Part shown: positions 1 through 8,961 of the stretch, one piece after another | Position numbering within the stretch: the stretch's first letter is position 1 | Layout: every line of letters starts with the position of its first letter | Virus record (IMG/VR): IMGVR_UViG_3300044712_001233 | Location: 1-43,101 of that record | Direction: 5' to 3' (one strand) | DNA: 43,101 bases | DNA from: a virus | Notes under the pieces: generated by a model | What the model was told of the DNA's origin: nothing | The model's input: the letters and a program-made list of their open reading frames with translations, nothing else | Databases searched by the model: none | Made by a program: the position numbers and the translations under genes

Positions 1-1036
1 GAGCTAATCCAACATACATTTGAGAGCTATCAATACTAATAGTATCATTAGCTTCATCAACTAAACCAGCAGAAGAAGTAACGGTTATGGAATCATTATA
101 GCTTCCCCATCCTGCTAAGCCGCCGGTAGAATCTTCAGCGTTCCACGACGTTACATAATTTTTACTTCCACTTCCTGAACTCGACCCGACTGGAATTAAA
201 GACGTTCCATTGTCTTCATAAAATAATTTAGTATCCGTGGCGTAAACAATAGTTCCTTCTTTACGAGTTAAAGACTGTAAATTCGCTAATGTATCTTTAG
301 GAATAGTTATACGAGACGTATTTGAAGCCGTTCCACCATCGATGTCTTTAGCCGTAATAACTTGAGCTGCATCAATCGTTACGATAGCAGAACTATTCGG
401 TAAAGAATTTCCAGAAATAACTGCGCCGGCCGCATCTCTTCGAATTACTTTATTCGCATCCGCTAGAACTGTGACTATGGAACTTAATTCTATCGCGGAA
501 CGATTATTTGTAAATTGATAAATATTAGCTGTAGTAATATTGTCTATTAGTCCCGCAGTATTATGCGCAACAAAATAGCCGATAGCATGTGTGTTTGCAG
601 GAGCTTGAGGAATTGTGGCCGCCGCTTCAGAAGCCGCCTGAGTACCAAATAAAACGTTATACATGCTTGATGAATCGACGTAAATAATACCTTTTATATA
701 ATTACCGTTACTCACAGTCATTGTAGTATTATTACCGGGACTTACTGTCACAGTACCGCCCGAAGTAGCAGGTAAAGTGACCGTTCCAGAAGCAATAGAA
801 ATTATATCAGTTCCTAAAACTGTAGAAGCGTGCTTTTCTCCAGTTGTAGGATTTGTAATAATCGAATTACCAATATGAATGGCTCGATCAACAGGAACGC
901 TAGCCGTAAGCCTAAATGGAATAGTTACTTCGGCATTTATCGATTCTAATAATACTGATAGAAATGGATCTACGGCAGATCCGCTGAGTTTATTTAACGA
1001 TCCTCTATATCCTACTTGAGTTTGATTGAAAAACAT
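1..1036 (-). CDS. Tail fibre/appendage protein, C-terminus beyond window
   Basis: An open frame starts at the ATG at 1036 (MFFNQTQVGYRG...) and reads without a stop through 345 codons to the left edge, so the C-terminus is missing. AGGAG lies just upstream of the start. The visible part is rich in Ser, Thr, Gly, Ala, Ile and Val with many short beta-like stretches and no catalytic motif, as in phage fibre and appendage proteins. Examples are TLPATSGGTVTVSPGN and the stretch DAAGAVISGNSLPNSSAIVT, which resembles fibre repeats. It follows two other fibre-like genes on the same strand. A role in host adsorption is inferred from composition and position. It could instead be a decoration protein. 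Confidence 0.7.
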   Translation of the reverse strand, partial: MFFNQTQVGYRGSLNKLSGSAVDPFLSVLLESINAEVTIPFRLTASVPVDRAIHIGNSIITNPTTGEKHASTVLGTDIISIASGTVTLPATSGGTVTVSPGNNTTMTVSNGNYIKGIIYVDSSSMYNVLFGTQAASEAAATIPQAPANTHAIGYFVAHNTAGLIDNITTANIYQFTNNRSAIELSSIVTVLADANKVIRRDAAGAVISGNSLPNSSAIVTIDAAQVITAKDIDGGTASNTSRITIPKDTLANLQSLTRKEGTIVYATDTKLFYEDNGTSLIPVGSSSGSGSKNYVTSWNAEDSTGGLAGWGSYNDSITVTSSAGLVDEANDTISIDSSQMYVGLA

Positions 1037-1066
1037 TTTATCTCCTATTTACTATATCTTATTAAA

Positions 1067-1405
1067 TTATGGAGCCCTGTCGATTCTTAGATCGATATAA
1101 TCACCAACAAATAGGCCGAAAGTAAATTTTATTTTAGTTTTCGGATCTAATGCGGCGCCCACATAAATATATTCGTATAAATTAGTCATACTGGCGCCGT
1201 TCACTGAAACTTGTAATTCTTGTCCAATATAAGTCTGACTGCCAGGTAAAGTTATTTCTGTTAGAGATGACACAGGACCCTGAATTTCATTCTCATTTGC
1301 CGGAGTACCCGAAACTACCGCTATACGCTGTGCATAAATGGCCGGAGTCGAACTTTCTTCAAAACTTCTTGGAACTCCTCCAGATAACCGTAAAAATTTT
1401 CCCAT
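1067..1405 (-). CDS. Small virion-associated protein, single appendage module
   Basis: A 112-residue protein starting at the ATG at 1405 behind GGAAAT. I do not recognise a named family. Residues about 48-112 (from EITLPGSQTYIG to FGLFVGDYIDLRI) resemble residues about 705-773 of the large fibre protein at 4800-7493 (VITLPNNSRMGN... to VDLFVGDILEFRI). It therefore looks like one appendage domain encoded alone. It lies between two fibre genes and has its own terminator upstream at 1461-1496, so it may be transcribed separately or by readthrough. Function unknown; probably a virion or fibre-tip component. Confidence 0.6.
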   Translation of the reverse strand: MGKFLRLSGGVPRSFEESSTPAIYAQRIAVVSGTPANENEIQGPVSSLTEITLPGSQTYIGQELQVSVNGASMTNLYEYIYVGAALDPKTKIKFTFGLFVGDYIDLRIDRAP

Positions 1406-1460
1406 GAATATTTCCTTATGTTCGATCTCTATAATTTATATCACTATTTTTAAAATCATA

Positions 1461-1496
1461 TAAAAATAATTGAGCGGACCCGTAAGAATCCGCTCA
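1461..1496 (-). terminator. Intrinsic terminator after the 827-residue fibre gene
   Basis: TGAGCGGA at 1471-1478 pairs with TCCGCTCA at 1489-1496: 8 bp with a 10-nt loop. On the minus strand the stem is followed by ATTATTTTTAT. It begins 13 bp past the end of the fibre gene whose stop is at 1509, so it would end that transcript before the 112-residue gene. Confidence 0.75.
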
Positions 1497-1508
1497 TTAT
1501 TTCAATGA

Positions 1509-3992
1509 TTAATTAACACCGAATACCTGTACGCCAATTTCAATCGTATTAGCATCGCGAGCGATACCAACTTTGACAGAGGCCATTCCAGCACTTTCGT
1601 CTTCAGTATTGGTTAAAGTTCCGTTAGCATGCAAGAAAATAGGCTGACCAACTGTGAAACCATGTCCAGAAGCGGCCATCTTACCAGATTTAAATAAGGT
1701 AACAGAATCGCCTGCGCTAACGGTAGTAGCGACTTTAATTAAACCAACAACCCAGAAATTATCGACTGAGCTAGCGTCTTTATCTGCACGAATAACTCTA
1801 CCGGCGGTAAATCCAGCATCGGCTACTTTCATAAATCGTACTGCGTAAACTCCAGCAGAAGAAATAGCTTCGCCTACTGGAATAGATTCGGACGTTCCAT
1901 CGGCGGGTTTATTTTCTTCAGCAGTAACCCTAGAAGCTAATTGATCTAAGGCACCATTTACGTTACCGGGATCAACGCTACCTGTCCATTTACTAACATC
2001 AGCGGGAGTATAAGTAACGCCAGAAGCATCTACGGGGATACTTTCAATGGCTAATTCTAATTCCTGTAAGGCGGTCTTAATATCTGTATTATCGGAAATA
2101 ATAGAACCAGAGAATGTTCCAAGATGCGTAGAATTTGCAGGTCTGCCAGATAAAGTCTGTAGGTTAGAAATAGCGGTACTATTTGAAGAAATAGCGCTAG
2201 ATTGAGAAGATAAAGTACTGTTAATAGTGCTGATACTTGTATCTTGCGTATCATTAGTAGATTTAGCTAAAGCTGCGGAATCGGACAATTTTTGAACTGC
2301 TTGTTCAACTGAATCAGAAGAAGTAGGAGCAGAATATTGAGCCGTAGGAGCTACTAAACCAGAAAGAAGAGCACTGCGAACTCTGGCTTGTGTAAAGTAT
2401 AAATTTGTTCCTTCAGAAACATGAGTAGTAGAAATAGTTACTGCGCCGGCAACGGGTGTTTGGCCGTTAACCGACTTAACAACTACTGAGTCGTTAGCTT
2501 TTAAGGCTAAAGCGTCGTATACCGCATTTTGTGAAGGAGCTACGTCTGTAACGCCATCGGTAATACTATCAGCAACGGCGGCTGCTTTAGCACGAGCTAC
2601 TGTAAAGTATAAATTTGTACCTTCTGAGAGATCAGAAGTAGAGAATGGAGATAAAGTAATCGACAAACCGTTATCGCCTAAAACGACGCCAGTGTACGCT
2701 TTAATTCTTAACTGGCCGCCTGTTAATTCGGATGTTAATTCTAAACCGCTATTTGTAGCTAAATCAAGTCCAATTTCATCGGTAGGTAATTCTTTAATAC
2801 CTGCGCCAAGTAAAACGTTTAAAGTATTTCCAACTTTTTCTAAACCAATACCAGCATTAATACCAGCTAATCCGCCGAATTGCGACCAGGCAGTACCTGA
2901 CCAGTTATAGAACGATTGATCATATGAAGACCAAACAATTAGACCACCACTTGGATGAGTAGAAACGTCGAAATCGACAACCCAAGCTGAACCGCTATAT
3001 TCAACTATATCACCTTGGCCAAAGCCAGAAATGACGCCGAAATTAGCATGATAAGTAGCGCTATCTAAAATATAACGATCGCCAGTACTGGGGGTAGCGC
3101 CTGGATCGAAAGTATTACTATTGACATATCGAATAACGTCAGGCTGTATATCTAATCCGGCCGCCGTTTGATCAACATAGGCTTTTGTAGCCGCATCGTT
3201 CGTTGCAATAGGAGTTCCTAAAGAAACGATGCGATAAGTACCCATATTGATTTGGCCAGACATTGTGCCGCCAGCTAAATCTAATTTACCGGCCATGATA
3301 GTATCATGGACGCCTAATTCAGAATCAATACCTGATAAATGACTGGCTACCACTAAATGATTACCGACCGTATAATTAACAGGATTCGGTAATGCGCCTA
3401 TAGCTGCATCTAATTGACTTAAAGCTAATTGAACCTGAGAGCCTAAAATATTATTTAAACCAGTAGAATCAAAAGAAATAGCGGAAGCGTCATGGGCGTC
3501 AACGGCGTCAGATAAATGAGACTCTAAAGCTGTTTCTAAAGACTGAATAGCCGATTTAATTGTCTGGTTATCGGGTATTGTACCGCCAGAAAAATTTCCC
3601 AAATCAGTAGCATTTGCGGCCACGCCAGATAAGGTAACTAAATTTCCAACTTTAGTTTCAGCAGCAGCTAAATCAGTATCTAATTTTTCGATACCTGACT
3701 GTACTGTAACTTGTGTGCGAACGGCTGTTAAACCGACATTATCTGCACCAGAATTGCTATCGACAACAGATCCTAATTGGGTTTTTGTAAAATAACGACT
3801 GTCATGAGTATGATAAGAAGAATCTAAATCAGACCCATTCTGTAGATTGATTAAACGATCTAAAATAGCCTTTGTCAAGTCGGTTCCAGATACTCCACCA
3901 ACTTTAAGCGTACCTACCACTACAGTATTGGTAGTTAGATCTAAATTTCTAGTTATAGTGCCAACTAGTAGGCCTAACCTTGTAATGTTCAT
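1509..3992 (-). CDS. Tail fibre protein with NLYFT and KAYVD repeats
   Basis: An 827-residue protein starting at the ATG at 3992 behind AAGGAG. It carries several signatures common in phage fibres: GTMSGQINMGTYRIVSLG followed by NDAATKAYVDQ (about 243-275), and two copies of SEGTNLYFT-x-AR (about 456-467 and 526-537). There is also an internal duplication: residues 119-158 (LSGVAANATDLGNFSG...) match 611-651 (LSGRPANSTHLGTFSG...). The middle (about 570-610) is Ser/Thr/Asn-rich and probably coiled. The last ~80 residues form a beta-rich domain. It is expected to form a trimeric fibre attached to the baseplate. Receptor specificity cannot be read from the sequence. Confidence 0.85.
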   Translation of the reverse strand: MNITRLGLLVGTITRNLDLTTNTVVVGTLKVGGVSGTDLTKAILDRLINLQNGSDLDSSYHTHDSRYFTKTQLGSVVDSNSGADNVGLTAVRTQVTVQSGIEKLDTDLAAAETKVGNLVTLSGVAANATDLGNFSGGTIPDNQTIKSAIQSLETALESHLSDAVDAHDASAISFDSTGLNNILGSQVQLALSQLDAAIGALPNPVNYTVGNHLVVASHLSGIDSELGVHDTIMAGKLDLAGGTMSGQINMGTYRIVSLGTPIATNDAATKAYVDQTAAGLDIQPDVIRYVNSNTFDPGATPSTGDRYILDSATYHANFGVISGFGQGDIVEYSGSAWVVDFDVSTHPSGGLIVWSSYDQSFYNWSGTAWSQFGGLAGINAGIGLEKVGNTLNVLLGAGIKELPTDEIGLDLATNSGLELTSELTGGQLRIKAYTGVVLGDNGLSITLSPFSTSDLSEGTNLYFTVARAKAAAVADSITDGVTDVAPSQNAVYDALALKANDSVVVKSVNGQTPVAGAVTISTTHVSEGTNLYFTQARVRSALLSGLVAPTAQYSAPTSSDSVEQAVQKLSDSAALAKSTNDTQDTSISTINSTLSSQSSAISSNSTAISNLQTLSGRPANSTHLGTFSGSIISDNTDIKTALQELELAIESIPVDASGVTYTPADVSKWTGSVDPGNVNGALDQLASRVTAEENKPADGTSESIPVGEAISSAGVYAVRFMKVADAGFTAGRVIRADKDASSVDNFWVVGLIKVATTVSAGDSVTLFKSGKMAASGHGFTVGQPIFLHANGTLTNTEDESAGMASVKVGIARDANTIEIGVQVFGVN

Positions 3993-4038
3993 TATAAAAC
4001 TCCTTATACGAACAATTATTTTATCTTATATTGACGCC

Positions 4039-4053
4039 AAAGTCGGCGACTTT
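4039..4053 (-). other. Short hairpin after the 89-residue gene
   Basis: AAAGTC-GGC-GACTTT, a 6-bp stem with a 3-nt loop, lies 4 bp past the stop of the gene at 4057-4326 and about 47 bp before the fibre start at 3992. No T tract follows it on the minus strand, so it is not a standard terminator. It may be a processing or attenuation structure, or chance. Confidence 0.3.
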
Positions 4054-4056
4054 ATT

Positions 4057-4326
4057 CTAAGATTGTGTCTCTGTTTTTTGTTTAGGTTTTCTGCCTCTTT
4101 TCTTAGGCAAATTAGTTACTTGCATAGATTCATTTTTAGGCAATTCTTCAAATAAAATCGACATTTTAGCATTTAACCCATAAACAGATAAAATTTTATT
4201 AACTTCTTCTGCGGCGCCGGTACAAATCTGATTAATTTTTTCACTAATCATTATTCCCAATTGATTAATCTGTTCTTTATCTAGTTTATTGATTTCAACT
4301 TTTCTTTCCCTGTCTTTTAAATCCAT
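4057..4326 (-). CDS. Small basic-tailed protein with AT-hook-like motif
   Basis: An 89-residue protein starting at the ATG at 4326 behind GAGG. Residues 1-60 are predicted helical and highly charged (MDLKDRERKVEINKLDKEQ...). The C-terminal tail holds PKKRGRKPKQK, which matches the RGRKP core of an AT-hook and could equally be a basic nucleic-acid tail. It lies between fibre genes, so it may be a small assembly factor or chaperone. I do not recognise the family, and DNA binding is only suggested by the tail. Confidence 0.6.
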   Translation of the reverse strand: MDLKDRERKVEINKLDKEQINQLGIMISEKINQICTGAAEEVNKILSVYGLNAKMSILFEELPKNESMQVTNLPKKRGRKPKQKTETQS

Positions 4327-4342
4327 AAAATCCTCTTATAGT

Positions 4343-4789
4343 TTATAGTTGTCCTGCTAGGGTCAACATTAGTTTTAAATCTTTTTGTAGCGGATTAAAT
4401 TCATTTTTTACTATAATTCCTACGAATACGGAAAAATCTCCCACTAAAAATCCATTAACTCCAACAGCCGGCTCTATATCGGTAAGATTTCCCGACTTAT
4501 CGATAAAAACTAAAGTTCTTAATGGAAATGAAGTAGAAATATTCTCTAATCTACCGAAATCAATTACCTGCCCAGTAGCAGCGTTCGGTATGTTATCCAT
4601 AGTCAAACCGACCATAGACCTTACATTATTTTCATCCGATACGTCTACTGGTATTAACTGTCCATTGGTATTTATAGAGACAGGAGTAGCTTTTAACAAA
4701 GTGCCCCCTGCTCCATTTTGATATCCAGACGCTAACTGCCTACTCGATCCTTTAGCTGACGTTCCTCTAAAATTTGGAGAATATCCCAT
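4343..4789 (-). CDS. Beta-rich virion protein of the fibre cluster
   Basis: I place the start at the ATG at 4789 (MGYSPNFRGTSAK..., 148 residues) because AAGGAAAAGAT sits immediately upstream. A longer frame starting at 4849 would overlap the preceding fibre gene by about 50 bp. The protein is beta-rich with alternating short strands (LIPVDVSDENNVRSMVGLTM, GFLVGDFSVFVGIIVKN) and no catalytic motif. It is similar in style to the last 80 residues of the 827-residue fibre (VGLIKVATTVSAGDSVTLFKSGK...). It is probably a fibre-tip, decoration or appendage protein. Confidence 0.6.
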   Translation of the reverse strand: MGYSPNFRGTSAKGSSRQLASGYQNGAGGTLLKATPVSINTNGQLIPVDVSDENNVRSMVGLTMDNIPNAATGQVIDFGRLENISTSFPLRTLVFIDKSGNLTDIEPAVGVNGFLVGDFSVFVGIIVKNEFNPLQKDLKLMLTLAGQL

Positions 4790-4799
4790 ATCTTTTCCT

Positions 4800-7493
4800 T
4801 TATAATAACCAATAAACAGAGCCGTCAGTAATGGCATTGAAACTTTCATATTGAACGACCGTACTCTGCATAGGAACTCCGTCGATATTCGCTCCTCCGC
4901 TTACTATTAATTGCATAGGATTGGCGCTCGAATCTATCTTTTTAAAGAAAAATACTTGACCGACAGCCGAAGCTGGACTAGGAAGAGTAAAAGTAACAGA
5001 TCCCGAAGAACAGTCTGCTAATAAAACGTTATCTGAATTTAAAACTGCATAATTGCTAGTTTTCGTAGAAATCGCTACCGGACCACCAATAGCATCAGCA
5101 CCAGGAACTCCCGGAGGACCTGCGGGTCCTTGTGGGCCAGTTCCGCCGCCGCCGCCAGCGCCTGCTCCGCCGGCAGAGATACGAAACTCTAAAATATCTC
5201 CAACAAATAAATCTACTAAAATAGTAATCTGTGCGCTTGCCGTACCAGAAGCCCCTACTTCGCTCCATCCGTCGCCTAATAGTAAGTACTGACCATTCCA
5301 ATATACCTGAAGAGACCCCTTACCTACCGTGTAATTCTGCGGTATATTACCCATACGACTATTGTTAGGCAATGTGATGACCGTTCCAGATAAAATCGGA
5401 CCATTTAAAGAAGTGGGAGGCGTCGCTCCAGAAGCGACTATTGTGACTGGCTCATCATAAGAAGGATCATCTAAAGAGGTGAGTATCAAACCAAATGCTT
5501 TGTCTAATTTTTTGATAGCTAAAGTTAAGTTATCGCCGTCATTAACAATATAATTGCCATCTCCCGTGCCTTGTTGGAAAACGGTAACGGTAAAAGGAGC
5601 GGAAACGTTTACGTTATATGCGTCAGAAGTTACGCCAGATGAGTTATTGGTGACTCTAATTGTGTCATCATTTGGATTGCTTAATTGTACGGCGCTAAAA
5701 TCTGCAAAAAAAGTAGTTGTAATCGCCGTTAAGAATAAAGAGGCTACTTGTATTGCTGTTTGACCGGTAGAAATATCTACCTCTACGCCCATTCTTTCAG
5801 CAGCGGGCATCGGATCGGTTCCGATACCGTCTTTTTTGAACCAAACATAATATTTTCTAGAATCAGCAGAAGAATTTAAATAAAAATATTCTCCAGAATT
5901 GATAGTAGAGGCCGCGCCAAATTTAAAATCGGTGATTTCCGGAACTGCACCAGGATTTACCGTAGCTACATACTGAGGCGCATATGAAGATTCTAGAGGT
6001 GCGCCGATATATTGTAAAATCTGTTTAGAGGTTCCGTCGTCTATTTCTTCGGTTTCTCCTTGCTCTAATTCGGAGCCCATAAATCGGATATAGACTTTAG
6101 GAATGATTCCCGTATTATCCGATCGAACAAATAACCAAAAAATATCCTGTCCAAGCGGCACAGATTGCCTATTAGCAATCACAATATCTCTCGAAGAAGA
6201 AGGGACGGCGGCGGCCTGATATGTACCAAAAGAATATTTGCCTTTAGCGCCGCTAGCTCCAGTTGAAAGACCTATATAGACAGAGGTTAAAGTGACTTGA
6301 CTTAATGAATCAACTGTCAAAATTTTATAATATCCAGAAACGGTGTCGGAAGATAATTTTACCCAATCGCCCGCCTGCAATGAACCGGTCCACGCGATAG
6401 ATCCTACGGATTGAACAACCGCGCTTCCATTAGTAAAAATTAAATTAGGAGAAATTGCCACATCTCTTACTAAATTAATGTAGGCAACCTGGTCATCTCC
6501 TAAAATAATGTCAGAAGATAAATTGTTTGCTAAAATTTTATAAGAAAGAGAAGTGCCTATAACTCTTAGATAAATATCGTCAGACCAATTAATCTGGCCT
6601 GCTACAGTGGCCGAGTGAGTTATTGATCCTTTGCCCGTAGTAATAGTATTCCCTAAATCTTCTCTTAAAGACTCAATAGAGCCGGCAGAACTCGAAGAAT
6701 ACCAATAAGTCGTTCCTTTAATTTCTTTAATAGAAGTCATAAGAGCATCTAATAAATCTTTAAGGGAACCCAACATCTTATCCCCGCCACGGAACGGGTT
6801 GGAACTATTTGAAGAAGAAGTTGACGGATTTTCTAATCTTCCTTCTGGCTGCGCGGTCCAAGGATATTGATAAAACGGATTAGGAGAAGCGCCGCCCTGA
6901 CCAAGTCTGAAGAGTAGCCAACGAGCATCGGTGATAGAAACAACATTATTTCCAGAATCTGTAGTGACGGTAGCGATAGGCAGAACATTAGACGCAAAAG
7001 TACTAGTAGTGATTTTGATACGATATCTTAAAATCTGAGCTTTCGGTAAGCTTTTAATTGTCTCATTTTTGGTAGTAGGAACCCAAATATATGTTTGAGC
7101 ACTAGTAGAATTATCAATAAATCTTTCATATTCTAATCCTACGTAATTGATAGCATTAGGGGCGAAAGCTCCATCAACAATAACGTTAGTCGCACTATTT
7201 AGTTGTTGTGAAGGGGTCCCAGGAGGAACTAGGAATACGGTTCCTGATTGGCTAGAAGCAATATGAAATACGGCTCCAGGATCGACTAATAGCTGTAAAC
7301 CACTAGCAGCTCCGCCAATTGCGCCGGCCATACTAATTTCAAAACCGCGCAAAATGTATCCTTGAGAAGTGCCAGTAACGAAAGATTTGATTAATTCATC
7401 AAAATCATTACTTACTGCGCTTTCTAATGATTTAATATCGGGTAAATCTACCCTTCCCTGTGAAACCCAATTTATACGACGTTTTACGCTCAT
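4800..7493 (-). CDS. Large tail fibre/appendage protein with collagen-like segment
   Basis: An 897-residue protein starting at the ATG at 7493 behind TTAGGA. The N-terminus (RVDLPDIKSLESAVSNDFDEL) resembles the virion-attachment ends of fibre proteins. Residues 364-402 carry a GDW(V)KL...GYYKILTV beta module also seen in the baseplate-J proteins. Residues about 530-645 (KYYVWFKKDGIGTDP ... FTVTVFQQGTG) are a module shared with residues about 1785-1895 of the 2183-residue J protein. Residues 705-773 match the separate 112-residue protein at 1067-1405. A Gly-rich hinge (774-785) leads into a short collagen-like Gly-X-Y run (GPQGPAGPPGVPGAD, 786-800) and a globular C-terminal domain of about 95 residues. 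The collagen run suggests trimerisation. Confidence 0.8.
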   Translation of the reverse strand: MSVKRRINWVSQGRVDLPDIKSLESAVSNDFDELIKSFVTGTSQGYILRGFEISMAGAIGGAASGLQLLVDPGAVFHIASSQSGTVFLVPPGTPSQQLNSATNVIVDGAFAPNAINYVGLEYERFIDNSTSAQTYIWVPTTKNETIKSLPKAQILRYRIKITTSTFASNVLPIATVTTDSGNNVVSITDARWLLFRLGQGGASPNPFYQYPWTAQPEGRLENPSTSSSNSSNPFRGGDKMLGSLKDLLDALMTSIKEIKGTTYWYSSSSAGSIESLREDLGNTITTGKGSITHSATVAGQINWSDDIYLRVIGTSLSYKILANNLSSDIILGDDQVAYINLVRDVAISPNLIFTNGSAVVQSVGSIAWTGSLQAGDWVKLSSDTVSGYYKILTVDSLSQVTLTSVYIGLSTGASGAKGKYSFGTYQAAAVPSSSRDIVIANRQSVPLGQDIFWLFVRSDNTGIIPKVYIRFMGSELEQGETEEIDDGTSKQILQYIGAPLESSYAPQYVATVNPGAVPEITDFKFGAASTINSGEYFYLNSSADSRKYYVWFKKDGIGTDPMPAAERMGVEVDISTGQTAIQVASLFLTAITTTFFADFSAVQLSNPNDDTIRVTNNSSGVTSDAYNVNVSAPFTVTVFQQGTGDGNYIVNDGDNLTLAIKKLDKAFGLILTSLDDPSYDEPVTIVASGATPPTSLNGPILSGTVITLPNNSRMGNIPQNYTVGKGSLQVYWNGQYLLLGDGWSEVGASGTASAQITILVDLFVGDILEFRISAGGAGAGGGGGTGPQGPAGPPGVPGADAIGGPVAISTKTSNYAVLNSDNVLLADCSSGSVTFTLPSPASAVGQVFFFKKIDSSANPMQLIVSGGANIDGVPMQSTVVQYESFNAITDGSVYWLL

Positions 7494-7572
7494 TATTAAA
7501 TCCTAATTTGGTAAATTTTTGCCTTTTCTATAATAAAGATTGAGACTAATAGCTTCTCCATAAAAAATACAA

Positions 7573-7601
7573 TTGCTTTAATTATATTTATCATATAAAA
7601 T
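7573..7601 (+). promoter_or_regulatory. Sigma70-type promoter for the 7.6-9.5 kb island
   Basis: TTGCTT at 7573-7578, a 17-bp spacer, then TAAAAT at 7596-7601. Initiation is expected near 7608, about 40 bp before the TTG start at 7649. It lies in the 155-bp divergent gap between the minus-strand fibre gene and the first plus-strand gene. The gap has no other clear feature. Confidence 0.5.
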
Positions 7602-7648
7602 GATTAAAGAAGACCAATCTTTAATTTATATGGTTAAGGAGTGCTCAA

Positions 7649-8035
7649 TTGGGAAAAACTCGTCGCGGTGCCAAAGAATATAGCAGAGAACAACAACTTA
7701 TACATGAAAATAAACAATTAAAACGAGAGCTTAGCCGTCTCCAGAAGCAATTAGCCAGAATTGATTTAGATCGATACAGTCATATCCAAGACATGTTAAA
7801 GGAATGTAAAACGGCTGAAGAAAGCACGCAAGATACTCTAGATAAGCTTAAACAAGAATGGAAATGTAACAAATGCCAAGATGGATATCTAGAAATCTTT
7901 ACTTACACAAAAATGGGCGAAGTCTGGTATATAAGAAAATGTAATTGCTGTAATAATAAAACTAAATCTCAAATATACACCCCAAATGTTAAAGGAATCT
8001 TAATTAATAAGCCAGAAATAGAAGAAAAAGAATAA
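7649..8035 (+). CDS. Coiled-coil protein with C-terminal zinc ribbon
   Basis: A 128-residue protein with a TTG start at 7649, supported by AAGGAG 7 bp upstream. Residues 10-70 are strongly helical and charged (ENKQLKRELSRLQKQLAR), a likely coiled coil. Residues 73-101 hold two cysteine knuckles, CNKC and CNCC, separated by about 21 residues as in a zinc ribbon. Small phage proteins of this build are often nucleic-acid or RNA-polymerase associated, but nothing here proves that. It is the first gene of a plus-strand island inside the minus-strand tail module and has its own promoter. Confidence 0.7.
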   Translation: MGKTRRGAKEYSREQQLIHENKQLKRELSRLQKQLARIDLDRYSHIQDMLKECKTAEESTQDTLDKLKQEWKCNKCQDGYLEIFTYTKMGEVWYIRKCNCCNNKTKSQIYTPNVKGILINKPEIEEKE

Positions 8036-8135
8036 TTATTATTATAAAAAATAATTATACTTTATAACTATTTATTTTTATTCAATTTTTCTTTTTTAAA
8101 AAATAAAAATTTATCTTTATTTGAGCCGCTCTATT

Positions 8136-8144
8136 TGGTATACT
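8136..8144 (+). promoter_or_regulatory. Extended -10 promoter before the transglycosylase gene
   Basis: TGGTATACT matches the TGn-TATAAT extended -10 form. The predicted start near 8151 leaves a leader of about 11 nt that begins just before GGAGG (8153-8157). No good -35 is visible. The AT-rich stretch 8036-8130 upstream holds no gene. Confidence 0.5.
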
Positions 8145-8161
8145 GCTTTTATGGAGGTCGC

Positions 8162-8587
8162 ATGACTTATGAATTTATTATTTTAGCTGCCGCTAAGGCC
8201 GCAAAAGTTTCTGGAACTTTACTACTTGCGATATGTACTCACGAAAGCGGTCTTAAAAATGTTTACGTTCCTCATGACGGAGGAAGTCCTACTTATGGAA
8301 TTTGCCAAGTGAAACTTCCTACAGCACAAATGATGGGCTTTAAAGGAGAAGCAAAAGATTTAATGATTCCTGAAATTAATGCAAAATGGGCCGCTATTTA
8401 TTTGAAATATCAAATTGATCGATATGATAAAAATTTATGTAAAGCTACTGCTGCCTACAATGCTGGAAAATTCAATAAAAGTAAAAATGATCCTCAAATT
8501 CCAAGAAATTTAAAATATGTTAGAAAAATACAATCAAAAATAGATAAAAATTTTTATCACATTTTAGCCTGTGGAGACAAAAAATGA
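8162..8587 (+). CDS. Lytic transglycosylase (SLT-type), 141 residues
   Basis: Cleaves the MurNAc-GlcNAc bond of peptidoglycan. The SLT fold is recognised from the catalytic glutamate in AICTHESGL (Glu28), the YGICQVK motif that follows it, and AAYNAGK near residue 102. I chose the ATG at 8162 because GGAGG lies 4 bp upstream; an in-frame TTG at 8135 has no ribosome site and lies upstream of the predicted transcription start. No signal peptide is evident, so as endolysin it would need a holin, or it could be virion-carried and act in entry. The stop overlaps the next start (ATGA at 8584-8587), indicating translational coupling. Confidence 0.88.
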   Translation: MTYEFIILAAAKAAKVSGTLLLAICTHESGLKNVYVPHDGGSPTYGICQVKLPTAQMMGFKGEAKDLMIPEINAKWAAIYLKYQIDRYDKNLCKATAAYNAGKFNKSKNDPQIPRNLKYVRKIQSKIDKNFYHILACGDKK

Positions 8588-8961
8588 AACAGTGCTATAG
8601 AGAAAAAATATACAATTTTCAAATCCCTAAATATGACCCCAATCTATTATTAGCAAAAACCATCAGTCGATTGGAAAATATTGAACATAAAACGATTGAT
8701 ATTTATTCTTTAGAAGAAAACGAATTAAATCATCTCTTATTAAATTTTATAAGACACGTAGTAATCAAAGACTATAATAATCATTGTCACTCTCCTTCAT
8801 TTGTTAAAGATCCTAAAGAATATTTTTATTGGTTTAAAAAATTAAATTTAGAAATAGGAAAAGTTTATCCCTTTTTAAATAAAGTTATACATCAACAAAT
8901 TAACGCTAAGCGGATACAAGCTTTTGCACAAAGGCCAAAAGATGAAGGTACTAACTCTTGA
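8584..8961 (+). CDS. Unknown helical protein coupled to the transglycosylase
   Basis: A 125-residue protein starting in the ATGA overlap with the transglycosylase stop and overlapping the next gene by 20 bp. I do not recognise it. It is rich in Lys, Asn, Ile and Leu, mostly helical, with a HCHSPSFVKDPKEYFYWFKKL segment around residues 61-80. There is no membrane segment or signal, so it does not look like a holin. Tight packing between the lysis-type gene and the exonuclease implies co-translation. Confidence 0.6.
   Translation: MKQCYREKIYNFQIPKYDPNLLLAKTISRLENIEHKTIDIYSLEENELNHLLLNFIRHVVIKDYNNHCHSPSFVKDPKEYFYWFKKLNLEIGKVYPFLNKVIHQQINAKRIQAFAQRPKDEGTNS

Noticed and set aside
4790-4849. Longer N-terminus for the 148-residue virion protein
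   Set aside because: It would overlap the end of the 897-residue fibre gene and skips a well-placed AAGGAA before the ATG at 4789.
5095-5301. 68-codon overlapping minus-strand frame in the collagen-like region
   Set aside because: Frame-shifted shadow of the Gly-X-Y and Gly-rich DNA, giving Arg-rich translation without a start signal.
8135-8161. Upstream TTG start for the transglycosylase
   Set aside because: It has no ribosome site and lies upstream of the predicted transcription start; the ATG at 8162 has GGAGG.
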